Assembly: GCA_946481735.1 (NCBI GenBank) | Contig: CAMLOU010000199.1 | Span: forward strand, 1-5,633 | DNA length: 5,633 nt | Source of the DNA: an uncultured Cellvibrio sp. | Lineage (GTDB): Bacteria > Pseudomonadota > Gammaproteobacteria > Pseudomonadales > Cellvibrionaceae | Direction: 5' to 3' | In this document: in pieces, positions 1-4,432 of the stretch | Position numbering within the stretch: the first letter of the stretch is position 1 | Layout of the letters: every line of letters starts with the position of its first letter | Made by a program: the position numbers and the translations under genes | Notes under the pieces: model-generated | Seen by the model: only the letters and a program-made list of their open reading frames with translations | What the model was told of the DNA's origin: nothing | Database searches by the model: none

Positions 1-350
1 TTATGCAGGCCGGTGGGTAATACGATATACACCACGTCAATGTCAGGGTTGTCAGCCATTTGATGCATGTTGTCGTAGTTGTACACATTTTTATCGGGAA
101 TCCGGTATTGCTGTTGCCATACCGGAATTTTTTCTGGCGAGCCGGTAACAATGCCGGCCAGGTAGCAGTGTTGTGTTAATTGCAGGGCGGGCGCGAGTTG
201 GCCACGGCTGTAAGAGCCGAGCCCTACCAGGGCCACGCCGAGTTTTTTCTTCCCGGAGGGTGAGGCAAAGAGTCCGGGTGCGAGAGAAAAGGCGCCCAAG
301 GCAGCCATAGCTTTCATCAGGTCCCGGCGGGAAAACGGCGGATAGCTCAT
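1..350 (-). CDS. Gfo/Idh/MocA-family oxidoreductase, Tat-exported, N-terminal part (truncated by window edge)
   Basis: The frame is open from an ATG at 350 down to base 1, giving 116 residues and running off the window. The start has a good Shine-Dalgarno (AAAGGAG, complement of 357-363) six bases upstream. Residues 7-13 read SRRDLMK, a twin-arginine motif, followed by a hydrophobic stretch (about 14-30) ending near FAS, so export by the Tat system, folded with its nucleotide cofactor, is likely. From residue 38 the sequence GVALVGLGSYSRG is a Rossmann-fold beta-alpha-beta start with the glycine-rich NAD(P)-binding loop, and DIDVVYIVLPTGLH at 103-116 matches the strand before the catalytic region in this family. 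Periplasmic Tat-exported members include glucose-fructose oxidoreductase. The catalytic Lys motif and substrate domain lie outside the window, so the substrate cannot be given. It is divergent from the permease gene at 533. Confidence 0.85.
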   Translation of the reverse strand, partial: MSYPPFSRRDLMKAMAALGAFSLAPGLFASPSGKKKLGVALVGLGSYSRGQLAPALQLTQHCYLAGIVTGSPEKIPVWQQQYRIPDKNVYNYDNMHQMADNPDIDVVYIVLPTGLH

Positions 351-385
351 CGTTCACTCCTTTCAGTTGGAAAATGCGCGTTAAC

Positions 386-484
386 AACATAGCGGTTGTA
401 GTCAGTTTTACGTCGTCAGCGCCCGGCGGGCAAACAGCTAAACAAAAAATTACTTCGGTAGACGCGTCTTGCAACCGCTATAAT
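386..484. promoter_or_regulatory. Divergent promoter region with inverted repeat at both -10 boxes
   Basis: On the plus strand a perfect TATAAT lies at 479-484, about 48 bases before the permease ATG, with only a weak -35 candidate around 456-463. On the minus strand TATGTT (complement of 386-391) is a weaker -10 for the oxidoreductase gene. Both are immediately preceded by CAACCGC, so CAACCGCTAT occurs at 472-481 on the plus strand and as its exact complement at 389-398. The plus-strand promoter is fairly well supported by its hexamer. The minus-strand promoter and any regulatory role of the repeat are inference. Confidence 0.5.
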
Positions 485-532
485 GCGCGCCTTTCCTTGT
501 TACTTGTGAACCTGCTGTTGTGAACCCTTGTC

Positions 533-1318
533 ATGGCTGATCTCGCGTTTTACCAATACCTGTTGATTGCATTGATCTTTATCTGGAGCGGCTTTGTACG
601 TTCCGGTTTGGGCTTTGGCGGCGCTGTTTTGTCGCTGCCTTTTTTATTATTGGTGGACAACCAACCGCTGGTTTATCTGCCATTGATCGCGGTGCATCTA
701 CTGGTGTTTTCCGCGTTGACCGTCTGGCAAAACCAGCGCAAGCAGAGCCGGACATCCGCTGATCAGGCAACCGCTGACAGCACAGTAGACTGGGCTTATT
801 TGAAAAAAGCGCTGGCGATTATGATTGTCCCCAAGATGATTGGCGTGTTGGGTTTGCTGACCTTGCCGGCCGGTTTGATGACCGGGATTATCTTCGGGAT
901 CGTGTCGGTCTATTCCATTTCCTACATCGTAAACCGCCCCTTTAAAAGTAATCATCCCGTGCTGGATACCGGCTTCCTCATGCTCGGCGGTTACATCAGT
1001 GGTACCTCGTTGATTGGTGCACCCCTGATTATTTCAGTGTTTGCGACCCATGTGGCGAAACACCAGCTGCGCGATACCTTATTTGTTCTCTGGTTTATCC
1101 TGGTCACCATCAAGATGGTTGCGTTTGTCTACGCGGGTGTGGATTTGCAGCTGATTCACCATCTATGGTTGCTGCCGTGTGCCGCGATTGGTCATGTGAT
1201 CGGTTTGCGATTTCACCATCGAATTCTGGAAGGTGATCCGAAGGTGTTTTATCGGGTGTTGGGCGTGACATTGTTGTTGGTCAGCCTGGTCGGTATCGTT
1301 TCATTGGTTATTAAATAG
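533..1318 (+). CDS. TauE/SafE (TSUP) family membrane permease
   Basis: The 261-residue product is very hydrophobic, with about eight predicted membrane segments, the usual size and topology for the TauE/SafE (TSUP, formerly DUF81) family of anion exporters. The two family repeats are visible: SGLGFGGAVLSLP at residues 24-36 and GGYISGTSLIGAPLI at 152-166, each a glycine-rich stretch with a proline at the start of a half. A soluble loop of about 25 polar residues (67-90) separates the second and third segments. LRDTLFVLWF after the second motif and the FYRVLGVTLLLVSL tail are also typical. Known members move sulfite, sulfoacetate or other sulfur-containing anions; the substrate here cannot be read from sequence. 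The ATG at 533 has no convincing Shine-Dalgarno, so the start rests on frame and family alignment. It sits about 40 bases after the expected transcription start from the TATAAT at 479 and is followed after 36 bp by the methyltransferase gene. Confidence 0.85.
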   Translation: MADLAFYQYLLIALIFIWSGFVRSGLGFGGAVLSLPFLLLVDNQPLVYLPLIAVHLLVFSALTVWQNQRKQSRTSADQATADSTVDWAYLKKALAIMIVPKMIGVLGLLTLPAGLMTGIIFGIVSVYSISYIVNRPFKSNHPVLDTGFLMLGGYISGTSLIGAPLIISVFATHVAKHQLRDTLFVLWFILVTIKMVAFVYAGVDLQLIHHLWLLPCAAIGHVIGLRFHHRILEGDPKVFYRVLGVTLLLVSLVGIVSLVIK

Positions 1319-1354
1319 TTGATAAATATTTTTCATGTCGGCAGGTAGAGCACC

Positions 1355-2728
1355 ATGACAATCGAGTGGACCAGGGCACCTTATGAATTATTACTGCCCT
1401 TGTGGCGCCAGTGGCTGGCAGAGGACACGCAACAGATTGGGCACTGGCCCTTACTGGATCGATGGCTCAAACGCCAAGTGCCGCTGCTGAAATTGCACAC
1501 GCCCGGCCGGTCAGCGCGCGGCAAAAACAATCCGCCGGGTATATCAATTCAATTGGCGTTATCGGCCGCTATGTTTGCTGCGATGCGCTATCTGCAGCTC
1601 GCGGCGTTATTGGAGCACAGCTATCGCGCACAGTCCCCGGCTTTTGATGGGGCAGGCTGGGATAGCACCTGGTCTCCAGCGGATACTCACCAAATCCCTC
1701 CAGCAGCCTTCTGGTATTGGATTGCATTGCGTAGCGCGCCGGATGCATCGGCTCCGGAGATGCTGCGTGATGCCGCCGCGCGCAAGGCGTGGTTTCTGCG
1801 GATGCAGCCACTCTTTATGGCATCGCCCGATTCGCAGGATGCAGCGTCGATGCTATGGCACGGCCTGCGTCCGGGCTGGGCCAGTTTGTTGCAGGCGCGC
1901 GCGCAGGCCAGTGAGTGGTCGACCGGGGATCTGGATCTGTTTATTGCCTTGCAAAACCAGTCCCCGCCACTGTGGCTCCGTCCTCAGGGCAATATGGCAG
2001 CATCCGAATTAGCGCAGCTGCTCCGCGATGAAGGGGTAGCGGTAAGGCTAGATCATGACGGGCTCTGCGCACTGGGTGGCACAGGGATTTTGCAAACCAC
2101 GCCCTATAAGAACGGCTGGGTCGAGATCCAGGATCGGGCGAGCCAGGCGATTGCCACCAGCGTCGCTGCCAGTCCCGGCGATAAGGTATGGGATGCCTGC
2201 GCGGGTGCGGGCGGCAAATCCCTGGCAATTGCGGCGCGCATGAACAATAAAGGCATGTTGCTGGCGACTGACCTGCACAGTTACAAACTTGAGGAACTCA
2301 AACGTCGGGCGAAGCGCGCCGGTGTGTACAACATCCGTACCTTTGAATGGCAGGGCAGGGAAGCCTTGCGCTTGCCCGCCGAAGCGGCGCGTCAACAGGG
2401 TTTTGACTGGGTATTGGTGGACGCGCCTTGTACGTCCGCTGGCACCTGGCGACGCAACCCTGATGCGCGCTGGCGATTTCACGCAGCGGATACCGCTGAA
2501 CTGCTGGACCTGCAAAAGACCATCCTGGACTCAGCCAGCCAGGCGGTTCGCCGGGGTGGCCAGCTGGTTTATGCAACCTGTAGTTGGCAAGTCAGTGAGA
2601 ATGAAGCGCAAGTGGCTGGATTTTTGACAGCGCATCCCGACTTTACCTTACAGTCCAGCACCTTGGTGGGGGCGCCGGAATGGGATGCAGACACGATGTT
2701 CGTTGCGGTTCTGAAACGCTGCGCCTGA
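1355..2728 (+). CDS. RsmB/NOP-family RNA (cytosine-C5)-methyltransferase
   Basis: The 457-residue product carries the SAM-dependent m5C RNA methyltransferase domain in its C-terminal half. Visible motifs are DACAGAGGKSL (280-290, SAM-binding motif I), ATDLHSYKLEELKRRAKRAG (304-323, with the acidic D306 for the ribose), DAPCTSAGTWRRNPD (356-370, motif IV with Cys359) and YATCSWQVSENE (406-417, motif VI with Cys409). The two cysteines are the pair used by this family: the motif VI Cys attacks C6 of the target cytosine and the motif IV Cys helps release the product. The N-terminal ~200 residues are helical and divergent; I cannot confirm the NusB-like domain of E. coli RsmB (which methylates C967 of 16S rRNA), so no symbol is given. 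Motif I has CAGAGG where many members have CAAPGG. The start has a modest Shine-Dalgarno (CAGGTAGAG, nine bases from ATG for the AGG). It lies 36 bp after the permease stop and is likely co-transcribed. Confidence 0.88.
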   Translation: MTIEWTRAPYELLLPLWRQWLAEDTQQIGHWPLLDRWLKRQVPLLKLHTPGRSARGKNNPPGISIQLALSAAMFAAMRYLQLAALLEHSYRAQSPAFDGAGWDSTWSPADTHQIPPAAFWYWIALRSAPDASAPEMLRDAAARKAWFLRMQPLFMASPDSQDAASMLWHGLRPGWASLLQARAQASEWSTGDLDLFIALQNQSPPLWLRPQGNMAASELAQLLRDEGVAVRLDHDGLCALGGTGILQTTPYKNGWVEIQDRASQAIATSVAASPGDKVWDACAGAGGKSLAIAARMNNKGMLLATDLHSYKLEELKRRAKRAGVYNIRTFEWQGREALRLPAEAARQQGFDWVLVDAPCTSAGTWRRNPDARWRFHAADTAELLDLQKTILDSASQAVRRGGQLVYATCSWQVSENEAQVAGFLTAHPDFTLQSSTLVGAPEWDADTMFVAVLKRCA

Positions 2729-2730
2729 TA

Positions 2731-2782
2731 CTGTTGTCGCGGTCTGGCATTGTGAAAGCGAAGCATGTTGACCGCTCAACAG
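2731..2782 (+). terminator. Stem-loop directly after the methyltransferase stop
   Basis: CTGTTG (2731-2736) and GCGGTC (2739-2744) pair with GACCGC (2770-2775) and CAACAG (2777-2782), giving 12 base pairs interrupted by a 2x1 internal loop and closed by a 25-nt loop. It starts two bases after the TGA. No clear T-run follows, only a pyrimidine-rich stretch around 2791-2800, so it is either a weak terminator or a 3'-end protecting hairpin rather than a textbook intrinsic terminator. Confidence 0.45.
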
Positions 2783-2846
2783 CTTATTACCTGCCTCTTT
2801 ATATAGTACTTTTCCTGCCTGTAAATCCCGGAATTTGCGACAGGTG

Positions 2847-2895
2847 ACGCAATATATTGGATTTTGCTTGGTATTAAGTAACAAAAATATTGCGT
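2847..2895. repeat. Inverted repeat ACGCAATAT
   Basis: ACGCAATAT at 2847-2855 is matched by its exact complement ATATTGCGT at 2887-2895, separated by 31 bases. The interval contains the first of the two 13-bp repeats at 2870-2882. It could be a protein-binding pair or a weak AT-rich stem. Function is unknown. Confidence 0.35.
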
Positions 2896-2915
2896 TTTTA
2901 TTGGTATTAAGTATC
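2870..2915. repeat. Pair of 13-bp near-palindromic repeats, 33 bp apart
   Basis: GGTATTAAGTAAC (2870-2882) and GGTATTAAGTATC (2903-2915) differ at one base; including the preceding TT, the shared string is TTGGTATTAAGTA (2868-2880 and 2901-2913). The second copy is close to a palindrome of the form GRTAYT-W-ARTAYC. The 33-bp spacing is about three helical turns, so both copies would face the same side of the DNA. A closely related pair lies upstream of the LPMO gene (4231-4275). The repeats are seen directly; a transcription-factor role is inference. Confidence 0.5.
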
Positions 2916-3108
2916 ATTGGTCCATCTGAGCTGTATGCCGTTCCTGTTGCAGCCTCAATAACAATAAAAGTTGTGATCTTAATTAATTGCCCGTTTGTGA
3001 TGTGTTGAATAAGCCCCTGTTGCCATTAAGGGAAACATAGCAGGCGCCGTACCGGGTCATCCGTTACTTGCCTGGTGTGTTGTTCATACACATTTTCTGT
3101 ATTGGAGT

Positions 3109-3138
3109 GTTTGGCCAAACCAGGGTTTGCGCAAATCC
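3109..3138. promoter_or_regulatory. Two adjacent palindromes of form TTTGNNCAAA, 16 bp apart
   Basis: GTTTGGCCAAAC at 3109-3120 is a perfect 12-bp palindrome, and TTTGCGCAAA at 3126-3135 is a perfect 10-bp palindrome whose flanks GGG/TCC extend it in RNA through a G-U pair. Both share the frame TTTG-two bases-CAAA and their centres are 16 bp apart. The second, with a central CG, is the shape favoured by LacI-type repressors. They could be a tandem operator or two small RNA hairpins; no gene begins within 300 bp downstream. Confidence 0.35.
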
Positions 3139-3169
3139 TTCCTGTCAAGTTGTACCCCAGGTGTTGGTT

Positions 3170-3185
3170 GATGACTCCAGTCATC
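3170..3185. promoter_or_regulatory. Dyad GATGACT-CC-AGTCATC
   Basis: Seven-base arms GATGACT (3170-3176) and AGTCATC (3179-3185) are exact complements around CC. The dyad overlaps a weak -35-like TTGATG (3168-3173) that has a TATGTT 18 bases further on, so an operator over a promoter is one reading; a tetraloop RNA hairpin is the other. A T7 run follows at 3196-3202 but is too far from the stem for a normal terminator. Confidence 0.3.
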
Positions 3186-3238
3186 GTGTCATATGTTTTT
3201 TTGTGGCCATTAGTCTGGCGATTCGTTTCGCCATTGTT

Positions 3239-3324
3239 GTTAACAGGTTGTTGAAAAGCCGTTACGGGTAGTGCGCGACCTGAACAGTTTTCCAAACGGC
3301 TTTCATCACCTGTTAACTTTTTTT
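3239..3324 (+). terminator. Long two-part hairpin followed by seven T
   Basis: The outer arms GTTAACAGGT (3239-3248) and ACCTGTTAAC (3308-3317) are perfect 10-base complements. Inside, after a 3x2 internal loop, AAAGCCGTT (3255-3263) pairs with AACGGCTTT (3295-3303), extendable to 11 pairs with one bulged A. The apex is a loop of about 31 nt. Seven T (3318-3324) follow the stem directly, so on the plus strand it has the shape of an intrinsic terminator, though far larger than usual. The opposite strand has no T-run after the stem. There is no obvious plus-strand gene just upstream for it to end, which is what makes it notable. Confidence 0.45.
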
Positions 3325-3412
3325 GATGCCAGGGTTATACAAAATATATTCGGTCAATACCCCTGCATTCAGTATCAAGATGTTGTTGTTTGGCAGCGTA
3401 AAAAATTAAAAA

Positions 3413-3436
3413 TTTACCGACACATCGTCAGGTAAA
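3413..3436. other. Hairpin in front of the membrane-protein gene
   Basis: TTTACC-GAC (3413-3421) pairs with GTC-a-GGTAAA (3427-3436): nine pairs, one bulged A, five-base loop. It ends 28 bases before the GTG start at 3465. Read on the minus strand, the stem is followed by a T-rich tract (complement of about 3400-3412), so it could act as a weak terminator for antisense transcription. On the plus strand it would be part of the leader. No clean promoter could be assigned between 3330 and 3464. Confidence 0.35.
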
Positions 3437-3464
3437 AATAACTCACTCTTCGGTTGGCAATGGG

Positions 3465-4040
3465 GTGTTTAAGGCAATGGTGCATACATTGACAGTCTAT
3501 CTTCATCTGATTGCTGCATGTTCAGCGATTGGCGTTATTCTGATGTCGGATTTGAAACTATCCGCGTATTTTTTCAATTCGGATTCAGAAAGCAAACGTC
3601 CCGATATTGATCTTGAAATAAAAATTATCATTGCTTCGCTGGTGGTACTGTGGGCTACGGGTTTGTTGCTGGTACTGCAAGGTATTGCAGTTAATCCTGA
3701 ATATTTACACAACCAAAAATTACAAGCGAAGATCATCCTGGTGATTATCCTCACCATCAATGCTTTTGCTCTGCACCTGGTTTCCTTGCCGCGAATTTTC
3801 AATTTTGATCAGCACGATGAATTTGCCAAGACTGTATTACCCGCTTCTATATCAAACAGTATCTGGTTTTATGCAGCGTTCCTGGGTGTTGCGCGTCATT
3901 GGAATTTTTCCGAGTCGCTACCCTTTGTGCTAGCGGTTTGGGCGATGATCTGGGTGATGGTGTTTGCGGTCATGTACGTGTTAATCCGTGTGGCAAAAGT
4001 CAGGCGAGTAAAACTGGAGGCTGCTTCAGCGGCTTATTGA
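3465..4040 (+). CDS. Small integral membrane protein of unknown function (about five TM segments)
   Basis: The 191-residue reading from GTG 3465 has about five hydrophobic segments, near residues 7-29, 53-73, 87-108, 127-142 and 151-175, with a basic C-terminus (RVAKVRRVK) that suggests a cytoplasmic end. I do not recognise the family with confidence. His14 in the first segment (YLHLIAACSAIG), Asp29 at its end, the WATG motif (63-66) in the second, and a third segment running from Lys89 through Asn99 to His104 are polar residues inside or next to the membrane. This pattern recalls HemJ- and CopD-like membrane proteins but is not proof of relationship. The start is uncertain: the GTG has no strong Shine-Dalgarno, and ATG 3477 (four residues shorter) has AAGG only two bases upstream. 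Strongly membrane-like composition over a full-length frame makes it a real gene. It is monocistronic by spacing, 378 bp before the LPMO. Confidence 0.75.
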   Translation: MFKAMVHTLTVYLHLIAACSAIGVILMSDLKLSAYFFNSDSESKRPDIDLEIKIIIASLVVLWATGLLLVLQGIAVNPEYLHNQKLQAKIILVIILTINAFALHLVSLPRIFNFDQHDEFAKTVLPASISNSIWFYAAFLGVARHWNFSESLPFVLAVWAMIWVMVFAVMYVLIRVAKVRRVKLEAASAAY

Positions 4041-4050
4041 TCCTGGTGCT

Positions 4051-4072
4051 GACAATTGCATCGCAGATTGTC
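4051..4072 (+). terminator. Stem-loop after the membrane-protein gene
   Basis: GACAAT-TGC (4051-4059) pairs with GCA-g-ATTGTC (4063-4072): nine pairs, one bulged G and a three-base loop, starting ten bases after the TGA. The downstream sequence is AT-rich (GAATTTATAT) rather than a clean T-run, so termination is plausible but unproven. Its design, a 6+3 stem with one bulged base on the 3' arm, is the same as that of the hairpin at 3413-3436. Confidence 0.4.
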
Positions 4073-4200
4073 GAATTTATATGATCTGTGCGATATGCAA
4101 ATGCGGAACCCGGTCACAATTTTTTTGATGACGATTGGCTCTTTATACTTTTATTCTGAATTTTTCTTGCGAAAAACCCGTGGATTATTTTTTTAGTTAT

Positions 4201-4212
4201 TGACGAGCGTCA
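4201..4212. promoter_or_regulatory. Dyad TGACG-AG-CGTCA
   Basis: Five-base arms TGACG (4201-4205) and CGTCA (4208-4212) are exact complements around AG. It lies just left of the repeat cluster and about 70 bp before the TACAAT box, a position that suits an activator or repressor site. No specific regulator can be named. Confidence 0.25.
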
Positions 4213-4288
4213 TGGATACATAAATTTTATGATATTTAATATCTCTAAAAATAAAAAAATATGGTATTTAATATCTTTGATGGATACA
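4212..4288. repeat. Nested direct repeats A-B-B-A upstream of the LPMO
   Basis: ATGGATACA occurs at 4212-4220 and 4280-4288. Between them GATATTTAATATC (4231-4243) and GGTATTTAATATC (4263-4275) form a pair 32 bp apart; the shared exact core is TATTTAATATCT (4233-4244 and 4265-4276). The first of the inner pair is a perfect palindrome apart from its central base. The inner motif matches the 2903 copy (TGGTATTAAGTATC) at 12 of 14 positions. The three-turn spacing in both intergenic regions suggests binding sites for one dimeric regulator, which is inference. Confidence 0.5.
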
Positions 4289-4290
4289 AT
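4263..4290 (+). promoter_or_regulatory. Candidate LPMO promoter, TACAAT with weak -35
   Basis: TACAAT at 4285-4290 matches the -10 consensus at five of six positions. At the 17-bp distance the -35 hexamer would be TGGTAT (4262-4267), a poor match that lies within the second 13-bp repeat. That arrangement is typical of an activator-dependent promoter with the activator site next to or over the -35. It would give a leader of roughly 120 bases before the LPMO start. Confidence 0.35.
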
Positions 4291-4306
4291 CGGTCTTCGG
4301 TATTTT

Positions 4307-4333
4307 CAGTGGAGGGGGTAAGCAGTACCACTG
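4307..4333 (+). other. Leader hairpin enclosing a purine-rich GGAGGGGG tract
   Basis: CAGTGG (4307-4312) can pair with CCACTG (4328-4333), or alternatively CAGT with ACTG together with GGTA (4317-4320) and TACC (4326-4329) around a five-base loop. The left side holds GGAGGGGG (4311-4318), which is Shine-Dalgarno-like but precedes no start codon. The two alternative pairings could matter for the leader's folding. Function is unknown. Confidence 0.3.
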
Positions 4334-4354
4334 TGTATCGGGAGGTTGTTATAA

Positions 4355-4432
4355 ATGGTGACTGACAGGTCACTGAACTGTTGTCTACTTGCAAACCAAA
4401 AAAGCAGGAGATTGAGGCGTGAAAACAACTAA
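4355..4432 (+). CDS. Putative 25-codon leader ORF overlapping the LPMO start
   Basis: ATG at 4355 is preceded by GGGAGG (4340-4345) at nine bases, a better-looking ribosome-binding site than many in this window. The frame runs MVTDRSLNCC, then a leucine-alanine stretch and a basic tail (KSRRLRRENN), and stops at TAA 4430-4432, 14 bases inside the LPMO gene and in the -1/+1 shifted frame relative to it. Its first codons contain the inverted repeat GTGAC-6-GTCAC (4358-4373). The peptide resembles nothing I know, and the overlap suggests translational coupling: ribosomes ending at 4432 could re-initiate at the GTG 4419. It may also be a chance frame; no codon-usage support is possible at this length. 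Confidence 0.35.
   Translation: MVTDRSLNCCLLANQKSRRLRRENN

Larger units (their letters stand above)
3076..3324 (+). ncRNA. Candidate structured non-coding RNA (speculative)
   Basis: Within 250 non-coding bases there is a succession of stems: TGTGT/ACACA (3076-3092), GTTTGGCCAAAC (3109-3120), GGGTTT/AAATCC around GCGC (3123-3138), GATGAC/GTCATC with a TCCA loop (3170-3185), then a 79-nt two-part hairpin followed by T7 (3239-3324). A chain of hairpins ending in a terminator-like structure on the plus strand is what a small structured RNA looks like. A weak promoter (TTGATG at 3168-3173, 18-bp spacer, TATGTT at 3192-3197) would instead give a shorter transcript of about 120 nt covering only the last hairpin. 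I recognise no known RNA family. The palindromes may simply be DNA operators. Confidence 0.25.
2729..3464. other. 736-bp intergenic region, no convincing gene, rich in dyads
   Basis: No open frame here looks like a real protein gene: those present begin with TTG or lie antisense, lack ribosome-binding sites and recognisable motifs. What it holds, left to right: a hairpin just after the methyltransferase stop (2731-2782), a weak bulged stem (2818-2844), an inverted repeat ACGCAATAT (2847-2855 / 2887-2895), a pair of 13-bp repeats (2870-2915), an AT-rich segment with no visible structure (about 2920-3070), a cluster of short perfect palindromes (3076-3185), a long terminator-like hairpin (3239-3324) and a hairpin before the next gene (3413-3436). 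Individual items are listed separately. Confidence 0.6.
4041..4418. other. 378-bp AT-rich regulatory region upstream of the LPMO
   Basis: This stretch has no protein gene other than the short leader ORF at its right end. It contains a hairpin after the membrane-protein stop (4051-4072), a dyad (4201-4212), a nested set of direct repeats (4212-4288), a TACAAT box (4285-4290), a leader hairpin (4307-4333), and the leader ORF with its own ribosome-binding site (4340-4432). Bases 4073-4200 are AT-rich with T-runs but no structure I can support. Confidence 0.6.

Noticed and set aside
91..474. Minus-strand 127-residue frame
   Set aside because: It is a shadow of the Gfo/Idh/MocA gene, which lies in another frame of the same strand with Tat motif, Rossmann motif and a strong Shine-Dalgarno at 350.
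2818..2844. Bulged stem CCTGTAAAT / ATTT-gcg-ACAGG
   Set aside because: A three-base bulge and an AT-rich upper stem make it weak; no T-run and no gene end nearby.
2868..2913. Short spaced direct repeats as a CRISPR array
   Set aside because: Only two copies of 13 bp with a 20-bp gap, near-palindromic, no cas genes; spacing fits regulator sites instead.
2648..2917. Minus-strand 89-residue frame
   Set aside because: It overlaps the end of the methyltransferase gene antisense and the AT-rich repeats; no motifs.
2971..3001. Two TTGTGAT strings as a CRP-type site
   Set aside because: They are direct, not inverted, half-sites 24 bp apart and no matching TCACA arm is placed correctly.
3068..3271. 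Plus-strand 67-residue frame, partly hydrophobic
   Set aside because: It starts at TTG without a ribosome-binding site, has no recognisable motif and runs through the palindromes and into the long hairpin; better explained as non-coding.
3026..3295. Minus-strand 89-residue frame
   Set aside because: TTG start, no Shine-Dalgarno, polar sequence of unbiased composition and antisense to the hairpin cluster.
4125..4149. TTGATG and TATACT as a promoter for the LPMO
   Set aside because: The spacer is only 13 bases, too short for a sigma-70 promoter; kept only as an alternative to the TACAAT at 4285.
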